A stretch of 64,000 nucleotides of DNA from positions 24,985 to 88,984 of the forward strand of contig NZ_VSSS01000076.1 of the NCBI RefSeq assembly GCF_008123425.1. The letters run 5' to 3'. Positions 18,476-26,853 of this stretch are shown here, one piece after another. The first letter of the stretch is position 1. Every line of letters begins with the position of its first letter. Under the pieces are notes generated by a model that did no database searches, was not told where the DNA came from, and saw only the letters and a list, made by a program, of their open reading frames with translations. Origin of the DNA: Bradyrhizobium rifense. Lineage in GTDB: Bacteria; Pseudomonadota; Alphaproteobacteria; Rhizobiales; Xanthobacteraceae. The translations under genes were made by a program, and so were the position numbers.

Positions 18476-20545
18476 ATGGTGTCCACCTATTTTGGCTTCA
18501 GCTACGTCACGCGCAATCTCGCACAGACCCTGACGCGGGTGGCGCAGCAATCGGACGTATCGCGCGACGCCGCCTATTACAAAGCCAACATCGGCAAGGT
18601 GCACTCCGTCGACGATCTGATGAAGGACTATCGTCTGTATCACTACGTCACGAAAGCCTATGGCCTGGAGGACATGGCCTACGCCAAGGCTTTCATGAAG
18701 AAAGTGCTGCAGAGCGATCTCTCAGACCCCAAGAGCTTTGCCAACACGCTGATCGACAAGCGTTACCGCGATTTTGCCGCGGCATTTTCCTTCGGTGGCG
18801 GCGAGACGAAGGTCGCGCAATCGGACAGCCAGACCGACGACATCATCGGGCTGTACACGGCAGCCATGAAGCGCAACGTCGATGCCGTCGCCGCCGACAC
18901 GACTTACTACAACGCCACGATCGGCAGCGTGACCAGCGCCGACCAGCTTCTCAATGACGACCGTCTTCGCAACTATGTCGCTTCGGCATTCGGGATCGAT
19001 CAAAGCAAGTGGCCGCGCGACACCATCAAGCAGGTCTTGTCCAGCGATCCATCCGATCCGAACAGCTACGTCAATGTCACCTTTTCGTCTCAGCTCAATG
19101 GACTGAACGCCCAGCTGGCCCAGGCGAAATCGGATGCCACCGACGCCAGCTCGAAGATTGCCGACTACACGACGCAACTGTCGCAGCCCGGTGCCGACGT
19201 CAATCAGTTGAATGTGCAGATACTGGTCGAAAAATATCGCCTGCAGACAGCCGTGAGCAGCATATCCAGCACCAACGACGCCATCGCGACGACCGGCCAC
19301 TTCATGGATCTGGCCGGCGCGTTCGAGTTTTCCGCCGACGGATCGCTTCCAGCGGGTACACCTGCGCAGACCGCTGCAAACATCGCAAGCACGACCCAGA
19401 GCTTTGACGACAGCAAGTCGGCGGTCTATTCGGCGGCAAGCCCGTTGCAGGAAGCTCTGGTCATCGCACAATTCAGAAAATTCATCCCCAATGTGAACTC
19501 ACTCCAGACGCTCGTGTCCACACCAGGCGCGTATAATTTCGCGCTGGCAGCCGTCGGCCTCGATCCCACACAGGTCTCACAGTCCACCGTGAAGGCTGTT
19601 CTCGAAAGCGACCTCAACGACCCCAAGAGCTACGTCTACACGCTCAAGGACGATCGATACGTCAAGCTCGCGCGCGCGTTCAACTTTGACGCCAAAGGCA
19701 ATCTGACGACGCCCCTGGCGGCTCAGGATTCGGCCGAGATCCTCGATATCGCCAAGGACTACGTCATTGCGAAACTGAAATCTGCAAGCACGCAAGACCA
19801 GGCGAAAATCAAGGCTCAAGCCCAGAAAGACGCGACGGACTATCAACAGTCGATCGGCCACATCGACAGCGTCTCCGACCTGCTTGCGAACAAAAAGATG
19901 GTCGACTTCATTCTTGTCGCCAAGGGTCTGGACCCTGCGAAAGTGACCACCGCCTATCTCAAGAAGATCTTCGCCTCCGATCTGAATGATCCCAAGAGCT
20001 TCGCAAACACGGAGAGCGACCCGCGCTTTGCCGAGATTGCGGCGTCGTTCAATTTTGACAGCAAGGGCAACGTCGCGCGTCTTCCGACGGTGGGCCCGCA
20101 AAAGCGCGATCAATTTCTGGCAACGCAAAAGAACTTTCTCGAGCAAAGCCTGGAACAGCAGCAGGGCGATACGAATCCCGGCGTGCGTCTGGCGCTGTAT
20201 TTCCAGCGCATGGCGGGACACATCACGTCCGCCTACGACATCCTCGCCGACAAGGCTCTTTCGGAGGTGTTTCGAACCACCTTCGATTTGCCCGATCAGA
20301 TGGCCTCGATGCAGATCGATCAGCAGGCCAAGATCGTGGCGAAATACCTCAATATCAAAGATCTCGGAGATCCCACGAAAGTGGCAAAGCTGTTGAGCCG
20401 CTTCTCGGCCATGTATGACGCGAGGAACGCCAGCCAGACTTACTCGCCCGTGCTCGACCTCTTTCAGGGATCGAGCTCGGGGACATCAGGCTTCAGTGAA
20501 TCGACGTATTTGGCCATGGCGAAAATGCGCGCCAGCCCGTGGTGA
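18476..20545 (+). CDS. DUF1217 repeat protein (flagellum-associated family), five repeats
   Basis: A 689-residue protein built from five copies of a DUF1217-like unit at about residues 34-105, 144-200 (then a roughly 65-residue Gln/Ala-rich probably coiled insertion), 331-405, 455-528 and 569-646. Each unit has the pattern ...VDDLM..YRLYHYVTKAYGL..., a helix, then SDLSDPKSFAN and an AFSF/AFNFDAKG end. No signal peptide is seen. Family members are often encoded in rhizobial flagellar clusters, but no flagellar gene is in this window. ATG 18476 has AGGAA seven bases upstream; TTG 18434 is an alternative. Repeats flank the gene on both sides, which suggests relocation. Confidence 0.78.
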   Translation: MVSTYFGFSYVTRNLAQTLTRVAQQSDVSRDAAYYKANIGKVHSVDDLMKDYRLYHYVTKAYGLEDMAYAKAFMKKVLQSDLSDPKSFANTLIDKRYRDFAAAFSFGGGETKVAQSDSQTDDIIGLYTAAMKRNVDAVAADTTYYNATIGSVTSADQLLNDDRLRNYVASAFGIDQSKWPRDTIKQVLSSDPSDPNSYVNVTFSSQLNGLNAQLAQAKSDATDASSKIADYTTQLSQPGADVNQLNVQILVEKYRLQTAVSSISSTNDAIATTGHFMDLAGAFEFSADGSLPAGTPAQTAANIASTTQSFDDSKSAVYSAASPLQEALVIAQFRKFIPNVNSLQTLVSTPGAYNFALAAVGLDPTQVSQSTVKAVLESDLNDPKSYVYTLKDDRYVKLARAFNFDAKGNLTTPLAAQDSAEILDIAKDYVIAKLKSASTQDQAKIKAQAQKDATDYQQSIGHIDSVSDLLANKKMVDFILVAKGLDPAKVTTAYLKKIFASDLNDPKSFANTESDPRFAEIAASFNFDSKGNVARLPTVGPQKRDQFLATQKNFLEQSLEQQQGDTNPGVRLALYFQRMAGHITSAYDILADKALSEVFRTTFDLPDQMASMQIDQQAKIVAKYLNIKDLGDPTKVAKLLSRFSAMYDARNASQTYSPVLDLFQGSSSGTSGFSESTYLAMAKMRASPW

Positions 20546-20554
20546 TCGGTCGCT

Positions 20555-20632
20555 GTCATTGCGAGCGCAGCGAAGCAATCCAGACTGTCTCCGCGGAAGG
20601 ATTCTGGATTGCTTCGCTGCGCTCGCAATGAC
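20555..20632. repeat. 78-bp palindromic repeat
   Basis: Arms GTCATTGCGAGCGCAGCGAA... and ...TTCGCTGCGCTCGCAATGAC are complementary over about 30 bases around a short loop containing CCGCGG. The reverse complement is nearly identical to 63722-63802, so the window holds two copies in opposite orientation. Confidence 0.85.
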
Positions 20633-20666
20633 GACGGAGAGACCGTTGTCGATTAAGGTCCCTCGC

Positions 20667-21435
20667 CTATTCCGCCAACGTCGCCTCGACGAAACCGCGC
20701 GGGTCGTCGCAGAATTCCCGCATCACCCGGTAATGATCCGTCTGCTCCACCGTTGTCGGCTCGAGCCCGTATTTGCCGAGCCGCAGCAGCTGCGCATTGG
20801 GATAGGCCATCAGCAGGGGCGCGTGGGTCGCCATGATGACCTGGCAGATGCGAGAGTCCTCCATGCGTCGCAGCAGCTTCAAAAACTCGATCTGACGCGC
20901 CGGCGACAGCGCAGATTCCGGCTCGTCGAAGATAAAAATGCCCTGGCGCTGGCAGCGTTCTTCGAAAAAGCGCAGGAAACCCTCGCCGTGGGAGTGCGAC
21001 AGGAAATCGGGGCCGACCTGACCAGCATCCCGCGCGGCCTTGTCCAGATATCGCGCGACCGAGAAAAAAGCTCTCGGCGCGAAAGAACCAGCCGTTGGTG
21101 ATTTTCGGCAGCCAGCTTGCGCGCAGCGCCTTGGAGAGCTGGCCGCCCATCTTCTCGCGCGCCTCGGAGTGATCGACCGGCATGTATCCCTTGCCTCCAC
21201 CGGCATCGTCGTAGCCGGCCAGCGCTGCGATGCCCTCCAGGATCGTCGACTTCCCGGTGCCGTTCTCGCCAACGATGATCGTGATGGGGGCCTCGAAGTT
21301 GAGTTCGAAATCATCCGGAAAGATGGGCAGGCAAAACGGATAAGCCTCGCGATCCTTCACTCGCGACGGATCGAGCCAGAGCCGCTTCAGATACGGCGCG
21401 GGAAGGTTGATTGTCCGATTGCCCTTCCACGCCAT
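20667..21435 (-). pseudogene. COG3910-type predicted ATPase, interrupted by a frameshift in a T6 run
   Basis: Read across one frameshift this is a 255-residue SMC/RecF-like small ATPase: YPFCLPIF, Walker A TIIVGENGTGKSTILEGIA, GWFFRAESFF, then after the shift SVARYLDKAARDAG, SHGEGFLRFFEERC, Walker B GIFIFDEPESALSP, the ATHAPLLMAYPNA switch and the DHYRVMREFCDDP ending. The break is at the six A bases 21064-21069 (six T in the gene); five T would restore the frame. Without correction the product ends in unrelated residues. The start ATG 21435 has GGAGGG upstream and an SOS-like box 28 bases before it. It could be a real null allele or a base-calling error. Confidence 0.82.
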
Positions 21436-21462
21436 TGCCGCCCTCCGCGCCTCGCCCGAAAG

Positions 21463-21477
21463 GAACATATCAGGAAC
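21463..21477. promoter_or_regulatory. SOS-like box upstream of the COG3910 ATPase
   Basis: GAAC-ATATCAG-GAAC, the same repeat type as the ssb and uvrA boxes in the other orientation, 28 bases before the ATPase start. It suggests LexA repression. Chance occurrence cannot be excluded from sequence alone. Confidence 0.55.
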
Positions 21478-21525
21478 ACGGAGATTGCAAAGCGGTATGT
21501 TGCCCCCGCCCCGGGGGCACTGGGG

Positions 21526-22386
21526 TTAGCCCAAGACCTCCAGCACCAGCTCCATGGTCATCAGCACGGGATTGTCGCCGCGAGCCAGACGGCCCTCGGC
21601 GATGCCGCCGGTGTAGTCGATCAGGGCGACGTCGAGCGCGGCTTCGAGCGCGCCGGATCCGCCCGGCGCAATCGTGCCGGCGGTGATCGCCAGCTCCGTG
21701 GCAAACGGCTCGGTCACGCCGCCATGGGTGAAGCGCGCACCAATCGTCGAGCCGACGCCGCCGTGGATTTTTGCACGCGCAATGCCGTGTGCCCGGCAAA
21801 AGGCTTCGAGGCAGACCGCAAAATCCTGATTGGGGCGCAGCCTCAGCGCGAAGGCGCGGCTGGTCGTACGCGCACCGGTGCTCGCGGAGACGACCGGCCC
21901 GAACAGCTTGAAATTGGTCTCGGGGTCTGGCTCCGCCGTGAACATCGCACCATCGACGCCGAAAGCCTGGACCTCGAACGGCTCAGCGACAACAGTCTCA
22001 TCCGGCAGCATGTGGCCGCCGCTCGCCTTGCCATCCGCCTCAATCCACAGCCCGTGGCAGTGAAAGAGCGGCGCACCGTCGCGCGATCCCAGCGTCATGC
22101 TACCGAGCCTGGTGCGCGTCACGCCTGTGGGCCGATACGTGTCGCTGTAGAAAGCCGCATTCTCGCCGGTCTTCGACAGCGCCGGCATCACATAGCCGAA
22201 CGGCCCGAGCGCGCCCTGGCTGAAATTCAGCACGCCACCCGCAAACCCTTCCGCGGCAAAGCCGCGGTGCGCGGCCTCGAGCAGCGGCAGGCCGGCCGGA
22301 AGCGTGAACGAAAAGGCGCGCCCCCTCGCCTCTACCCATTGGATGCGCTCAGTGACCGGCGCGCCCGGCTGCTTGATGCTCCGCAT
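21526..22386 (-). CDS. PCC/DUF296-domain protein (two tandem domains)
   Basis: A 286-residue protein with two related halves. Each holds a short GV-x-N/H motif region: GFAAEGFAGGVLNFSQGALG with HCHG in the first half, and CRAHGIARAKIHGGVGSTIG in the second, as in PCC (plants and prokaryotes conserved) domains, which form trimers and may bind nucleotides or metals. It follows the acyl-CoA ligase gene after a 9-base gap on the same strand, so both are probably co-expressed. A metabolic role related to the ligase is inferred; the substrate is unknown. Confidence 0.8.
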   Translation of the reverse strand: MRSIKQPGAPVTERIQWVEARGRAFSFTLPAGLPLLEAAHRGFAAEGFAGGVLNFSQGALGPFGYVMPALSKTGENAAFYSDTYRPTGVTRTRLGSMTLGSRDGAPLFHCHGLWIEADGKASGGHMLPDETVVAEPFEVQAFGVDGAMFTAEPDPETNFKLFGPVVSASTGARTTSRAFALRLRPNQDFAVCLEAFCRAHGIARAKIHGGVGSTIGARFTHGGVTEPFATELAITAGTIAPGGSGALEAALDVALIDYTGGIAEGRLARGDNPVLMTMELVLEVLG

Positions 22387-22395
22387 GCCCCGCGC

Positions 22396-24003
22396 TCAGC
22401 CCGTCTTGGTCTTGTCGAGATCGAGCAGCCCGCGCGCCTCGAGCTCGTCGCGCACCATGCGTTTCGGCACCTTGCCATAGCCGGATTTCGGCAGCGCCTC
22501 CCAGAAGAAAAACCGCTTCGGCATCTTGTAGCGCGGCACTTTCGGCAACAGGAACGCCGCCATCTCCGCTTCGCTCACAGCCTTCTCGCCGTCGCGCGCA
22601 ACGCAGACGGCGACGCCGACCTCGCCCCAGGTCGCATCGGGCACGCCGAGCACGGCGACTTCGCCGACCGAAGGATGCGTCAAGATCTTCTCCTCGATCT
22701 CGCGCGGATAGATGTTGGAGCCGCCGGAGATGTACATGTCGGAGGCTCGGCCGGTGATGTAGACGAACCCCTCCTCGTCCATGTGGCCGAGATCGCCGGT
22801 GCGAAACCAGCCGTTGCGGAAGGCCTTCGCATTGGCTTCAGGATTATCGTAGTAACCCGCGAGTACCGCAGGCCCGATCACGCAGATCTCGCCGCTCTGG
22901 TTCGCCTTGAGCTCGCGCCCCTCGTCGTCCTGGATCGAGACCTGCATGCCGGTCCGCTCGAAACCGCAGGTGCCGATCTTTGCATGCGGTCCGTCTTCGG
23001 GATCGTGCAGCGCCGCCGGCAGCACAGTGATGTTCCCGGTGACCTCGCCGAGGCCAAAATATTGCACGATGACCTTGCCGAGCTTCTTCAGCGCAGCCTT
23101 CTGGTCCTCACGATACATCGGCGCGCCGGCGTAGATGACGTGGCGCAGCGAGGAATGATCGTATTTGTCGGCGGCGGGGTGCTCGACCATCATCTTCAGG
23201 ATCGTCGGCACCGTGAAGAGATTGCCGACCCGGTGCGTCGCGATCAGGCGGAACGCCTCGTCGATGTCGAACTTCTCGGTCGACAGCAGCACGGTGCAGA
23301 CGCCGCGCGCGGTTTGCACCAGCTGGTGCACGCCGGCGCCGTGCGACAGCGGCGCCACCACCAGCGACGCATCGGCTTCCGTGACGCCGGGGGTGAGATC
23401 GGCGAGATGGTTGGTGACGACAAAGCCCATCTGGCCATGGGTCAGCACCGCGGCCTTGGAGCGGCCCGTGGTGCCGGAGGTGAAGAAGAACCAGCAGGGA
23501 TCGTCGTGCTCGACGGCAACGTTCTCGACCACTTGGCCTGCCTGCGAAGCAATGGCGTCGGCCACCGAGCGCTCGCCGAACGATGCCTTGCCGTCGATGC
23601 TCCAGGTGAATTCCAGCGCGCCGCCGTTCACGGCCGCGGCGTGCTCGGGAAAATCGACGTGGCACAAAAACGCTTTCGCACCGGAGGCCTGCGCAAGATA
23701 GGCCACCTCATCCGGCATCAGGCGGAAATTGGTGGGCACCCAGACCGCGCCGAGCCGGAACGCCGCGAACATCGAGACAAACATCTCGTCGCCATTCTTG
23801 GAATGGACCAGGATGCGGTCGCCCTTGGCGATGCCGCGCGCAGCGAGCGCCGCGGCCAGTGCGGAAACCTGCGCGTCGATCTCGCGCCAGGTCCAGGATT
23901 TGCCACCCCAGACGAATCCGGGACGCGATCCATGCCGCCGCGCATTCTGGGTCAGCATGTAAGCGAGATTCATGACGCGGCGGGACATGCGGAGCGGCTG
24001 CAT
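22396..24003 (-). CDS. Acyl-CoA synthetase (AMP-forming)
   Basis: A 535-residue ANL-superfamily ligase activating a carboxylic acid as acyl-AMP and then acyl-CoA. Motifs: WFFFTSGTTGRSKAAVLTHG (A3 P-loop), YFGLGEVTGN, GWFRTGDLGHMDEEGF, YITGRASDMYISGGSNIYP, and PKSGYGKVPKRM with the catalytic Lys. The A3 loop has RSKAAV where most members have PKG. The start at ATG 24003 (MQPLRMSRRV) is chosen; MSRRVMNLAYM at 23988 is also possible. It forms a pair with the PCC-domain gene. The acid substrate cannot be told. Confidence 0.9.
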   Translation of the reverse strand: MQPLRMSRRVMNLAYMLTQNARRHGSRPGFVWGGKSWTWREIDAQVSALAAALAARGIAKGDRILVHSKNGDEMFVSMFAAFRLGAVWVPTNFRLMPDEVAYLAQASGAKAFLCHVDFPEHAAAVNGGALEFTWSIDGKASFGERSVADAIASQAGQVVENVAVEHDDPCWFFFTSGTTGRSKAAVLTHGQMGFVVTNHLADLTPGVTEADASLVVAPLSHGAGVHQLVQTARGVCTVLLSTEKFDIDEAFRLIATHRVGNLFTVPTILKMMVEHPAADKYDHSSLRHVIYAGAPMYREDQKAALKKLGKVIVQYFGLGEVTGNITVLPAALHDPEDGPHAKIGTCGFERTGMQVSIQDDEGRELKANQSGEICVIGPAVLAGYYDNPEANAKAFRNGWFRTGDLGHMDEEGFVYITGRASDMYISGGSNIYPREIEEKILTHPSVGEVAVLGVPDATWGEVGVAVCVARDGEKAVSEAEMAAFLLPKVPRYKMPKRFFFWEALPKSGYGKVPKRMVRDELEARGLLDLDKTKTG

Positions 24004-24181
24004 CGGGCTTCCTCTTCGACGGCAGACGGCACGCAAGCCGCCCGCTTATTGGAGCCCATTTATCGCCATCGGCGGTGGCCTCGCAAGGCCGCCAACCGGG
24101 CGGCATCCATGCGCCCGTTCAAGGAATTTTAAACATGATGGGGGCAACCTCGCTCAGTATCTGCGTACAGAGTGCTGCATC

Positions 24182-24496
24182 ATGGTCAAAGCGCCCGTCG
24201 TTCTCCTGCTCACGTTGGCACTTGCCGGCTGTGCTGTCGCTCCGCAAGCGCACTTGGCCTCGGATCCTGCCTTCAAACCCGCGCGCTATGCCTGGGATGG
24301 CGCGGGCCAGGACCCCAATCAACCGCGTGCCACTCCCGAGCCCTCACGCGCAACGCGCACTGCTGCCCGGCTCGATAGCGACGGCATCGAGGCCGAGCAG
24401 GACGCCAAGGTCAATCGTTCGCTCGTCATCTGCCAGGGCTGCCTCCCCACAAAACCTCAGCCGGAAGATTCGCGCCTCGCCAAGGCGTCCGATTGA
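24182..24496 (+). CDS. Small lipoprotein of unknown function
   Basis: A 104-residue protein with lipoprotein signal MVKAPVVLLLTLALAGC (lipobox LAGC, Cys17). The mature part is Pro/Ala-rich with KPARYAWDGAGQDPNQPRA and a C-terminal CQGC pair (VICQGCLPTKP). It is divergent from the acyl-CoA synthetase. It is probably anchored in the envelope; the role is unknown. Confidence 0.78.
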   Translation: MVKAPVVLLLTLALAGCAVAPQAHLASDPAFKPARYAWDGAGQDPNQPRATPEPSRATRTAARLDSDGIEAEQDAKVNRSLVICQGCLPTKPQPEDSRLAKASD

Positions 24497-24587
24497 ACCG
24501 AACCACGCGTACTTCGGTCTACTGAGATACCGCGCTGATATGGCCATGTCGGCCTATCGTCACGCGCCATCATCTCAGGGACGATCC

Positions 24588-25103
24588 ATGCTCACCCGCC
24601 GCAGCCTCATTGCCGCCTCTCTCTTCGCCGCCACCACACCCGCCTTCGCTCAGGCGCCTGCCCCCAACGATCCCGCAGCCATCCTGACCGCGATCTACGC
24701 CCGCGCGGCCAAGGGCAAGGGCGATGGCGGCGCCGCCTTCGTCACCGAGAATAAGGCCGCGAAAGCAAAATATCTCTCCAAGACTCTGGTTGCACTGTGG
24801 GCCAAGGCCGATGCGCATACGCCGAAGGGAGATGTCGGGCCGATCGATTTCGATCCCGTCACCAATTCGCAGGAACCCGACGTGAAGTCGTTCAAGGTTG
24901 ACGCGGAGAAGACGGAGGCCGACAAGGCGACGCTCGCGGTAGCCATCACCGGCCACCGCAACGACCGCAAACCCGCCGACCAGATCATGCGTTACGACTT
25001 CGTGCGCGAGGCCAACAGCTGGAAGATCGACGACATCAAGGGTTCATCCGACGGCGAGGCCTGGTCGATCCGCAAGATGCTGACGGATTCGCTGAAGAGC
25101 TGA
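24588..25103 (+). CDS. Exported DUF3828-like protein
   Basis: A 171-residue protein with signal MLTRRSLIAASLFAATTPAFA, a TRRSLIAAS pattern that could be Tat-type although RR is followed by SL. The mature part has PAAILTAIYARAAKG, LSKTLVALWAKAD, IDFDPVTNSQEPDVKSF and MRYDFVREANSWKIDDIKG, similar to DUF3828 domains. ATG 24588 has AGGG upstream. It is followed after 11 bases by a GNAT-like gene and probably shares a transcript with it. Function unknown. Confidence 0.78.
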   Translation: MLTRRSLIAASLFAATTPAFAQAPAPNDPAAILTAIYARAAKGKGDGGAAFVTENKAAKAKYLSKTLVALWAKADAHTPKGDVGPIDFDPVTNSQEPDVKSFKVDAEKTEADKATLAVAITGHRNDRKPADQIMRYDFVREANSWKIDDIKGSSDGEAWSIRKMLTDSLKS

Positions 25104-25114
25104 CCGGAGACATT

Positions 25115-25390
25115 ATGAGCGACGTCATCAACAACAAGGCCCACAACCGCTACGAGCTCGAGGTGGAGGACCACCTCGCGACCGAGCATTACAAGCTCGA
25201 CGGCAATGTCATCACCTTCGTGCATACCGACGTGCCGAAAGAGCTCGGCGGCAAGGGTGTCGGCTCAAGGCTGGTACAAGGCGCGCTCGATCAGGTCCGC
25301 GCGGCCGGCCTGAAGCTGATCCCGGAATGCCCGTTCGTGAAGGCGTGGATCGAGAAGCATCCGGAGTATGCGGATCTGGTGAAGAGATGA
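25115..25390 (+). CDS. Short GNAT-family (COG2388/YjdJ-like) protein
   Basis: A 91-residue minimal GNAT-like domain: RYELEVEDHLATEHYKLDGN, then the acetyl-CoA binding loop KELGGKGVGSRLVQGALD and the end LIPECPFVKAWIEKHPEYAD. Such mini-GNATs lack the N-terminal half of full acetyltransferases; substrate unknown. A same-length paralogue lies at 26089-26364 beyond the SPW gene. A terminator follows. Confidence 0.86.
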   Translation: MSDVINNKAHNRYELEVEDHLATEHYKLDGNVITFVHTDVPKELGGKGVGSRLVQGALDQVRAAGLKLIPECPFVKAWIEKHPEYADLVKR

Positions 25391-25398
25391 GCGAGCTC

Positions 25399-25424
25399 AG
25401 GCCCGCCGATCGCGCGGCGGGCCT
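25399..25424. terminator. Hairpin between convergent GNAT and SPW genes
   Basis: AGGCCCGCC ... GGCGGGCCT with an eight-base loop, in the 49-base gap between two convergent genes. It probably acts in both directions, although T runs are weak. Confidence 0.65.
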
Positions 25425-25439
25425 GCCGAAATCCAGGGC

Positions 25440-25838
25440 CTATTGCCCATGCTTCAGCATATCCTGGTCACTCAGATCCCAGTCCTGCCACAGCTGGAGC
25501 ACGCCGAGGATCACCGCCACCGCGCCGAGACTCGTATGGTAGATTCGGAGAAAACCTTCACCGGAATAGCCGAGCACCAAGGGCGAGACGATGAGCCACA
25601 GCCCAACCAGGATCGTCGCCACCTCTTGCCAGCGCTGCAAGGCGACATATTCGAGCTGGCTGAGGCCAAATATGACGAGGCCGATCGCGACCGTGTTCAC
25701 GACCATCATCTCGTGTCCAACGATGCCCGAGCGATCCTGGATGGGAAACCACGGCGACGCGACAATCAGCGCGCCGAGCAGCATCCCACACCAGTCTTCC
25801 CATGTTCGATGAGTATTCAAGAAACCAAAGTCCGACAT
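25440..25838 (-). CDS. SPW-repeat membrane protein
   Basis: A 132-residue protein with four membrane segments in two similar halves, each with the SPW motif: GALIVASPWFPIQ and VGLWLIVSPLVLGYS (second copy SPL), each preceded by a Trp-containing helix start (TWEDWCGMLLG, RWQEVATILVG). This layout defines SPW-repeat proteins of unknown function. It is encoded between two mini-GNAT genes, on the opposite strand. Confidence 0.85.
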   Translation of the reverse strand: MSDFGFLNTHRTWEDWCGMLLGALIVASPWFPIQDRSGIVGHEMMVVNTVAIGLVIFGLSQLEYVALQRWQEVATILVGLWLIVSPLVLGYSGEGFLRIYHTSLGAVAVILGVLQLWQDWDLSDQDMLKHGQ

Positions 25839-26088
25839 AGTACCCTCCTACAAAAAGAGGCACACGTCGGCGGCTGGCGATCATGACACTCCGAATGTCT
25901 AGCAATCCTGCCGGCCGCATTCGGGCGTATGTCCTGCAACAAGACGTGGGGAACCGGTGCAAGATTGCAAGGCGGATCAACATTTTTGCAGATACCTCCC
26001 CTGCGGCAACCTCCCTTGGTCGCGTCTTGGCAAGGCAGGGTTCAGGCGCCTAGATCAGGGAATAAGCATCGCTTCGGAAGGATCAGGC

Positions 26089-26364
26089 ATGGCGGCACCG
26101 GTACGCGACAACAAGGACAGGAGCCGCTTCGAGCTCGGTGTCGAAAGCGAAATCGCCTTCGCCAATTACCGGCTGACGCCGTCGGCTGTCATCATCACCC
26201 ACACCGAGACGCCGCGTGCGCTGCGGGGTCGCGGCATTGCCTCCGAGCTGATCAAGGGCGCGCTCGACCTGATCCGCCGCGACGGCAGGAAGGTGATCGC
26301 GGGCTGCGGTTTCGTCGTCGATTATCTCGACAGGCACCCTGAGGATGCGGATCTCGTCGCCTGA
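26089..26364 (+). CDS. Short GNAT-family protein, paralogue of 25115-25390
   Basis: 91 residues, exactly the length of its paralogue: SRFELGVESEIAFANYRL, the loop RALRGRGIASELIKGALD and CGFVVDYLDRHPEDADLV. ATG 26089 is preceded by GGAAGG; upstream in-frame starts would add residues with no similarity. Function unknown. Confidence 0.85.
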   Translation: MAAPVRDNKDRSRFELGVESEIAFANYRLTPSAVIITHTETPRALRGRGIASELIKGALDLIRRDGRKVIAGCGFVVDYLDRHPEDADLVA

Positions 26365-26371
26365 ACGCAAA

Positions 26372-26400
26372 AGGGCCCACGAGATCGCGGGCCCTCTTTT
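26372..26400. terminator. Intrinsic terminator
   Basis: AGGGCCC ... GGGCCCT followed by CTTTT directly after the GNAT gene, between it and the convergent DUF3597 gene. Confidence 0.75.
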
Positions 26401-26430
26401 AGTTGCTTGGCGTCGACCGATGCGCGTCGG

Positions 26431-26853
26431 TCAGTGCTTGATTTCCGGCGGCAGCTTGCCGCCATTGGCGGCGAGCTTGGACATCACCTGCTTGTGCAGC
26501 CAGACGTTCATGCTGGCGGAGTCGTTCGTGTCGCCGGTGTAGCCGAGCTCCTTGGCGAGATCCTTGCGCGCGGCCAGACTGGAATCGATGTCGAGCGCCT
26601 TCATGAGATCGACGATCGAGGTGCGCCATTCCAGCTTCTCCTTCTGGGCAGCCACCAGCTTGTCGACGATGGCCGCGACGTCCACGGTCTGCGCAGGTGC
26701 GGCAGACGGTGCCGCACCCGGCGCGGACGATGGCGCTGACGCGCTCGGCGCGGCGCCTGCCGGCGCGCTGCCCGCGGGTGCGCCGCCGGCGGGCGCAGCG
26801 GAAGCCGGATGGCTGCCGAAAATTGCGCCCATGATTTTCCCGAAAATGCTCAT
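26431..26853 (-). CDS. DUF3597-domain protein
   Basis: A 140-residue protein: N-terminus MSIFGKIMGAIFG, an Ala/Pro-rich linker of about 40 residues, then the conserved C-terminal domain TVDVAAIVDKLVAAQ, WRTSIVDLMKALDIDSSLAARKDLAKELGY and SMNVWLHKQVM. It resembles small CsbD- or LysM-associated stress proteins; DUF3597 has no known role. The start at 26853 is chosen by the family N-terminus. Confidence 0.84.
   Translation of the reverse strand: MSIFGKIMGAIFGSHPASAAPAGGAPAGSAPAGAAPSASAPSSAPGAAPSAAPAQTVDVAAIVDKLVAAQKEKLEWRTSIVDLMKALDIDSSLAARKDLAKELGYTGDTNDSASMNVWLHKQVMSKLAANGGKLPPEIKH

Noticed and set aside
21040..24132. 1030-codon open frame opposite the ATPase, PCC and acyl-CoA ligase genes
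   Set aside because: It lies antisense to three real genes, has no domain-like motifs and is an artefact of codon bias.
25945..25990. GGAAC-type EcfG stress promoter before the second mini-GNAT gene
   Set aside because: A GGAACC is present but no CGTT-type -10 element follows at 16-17 bases.
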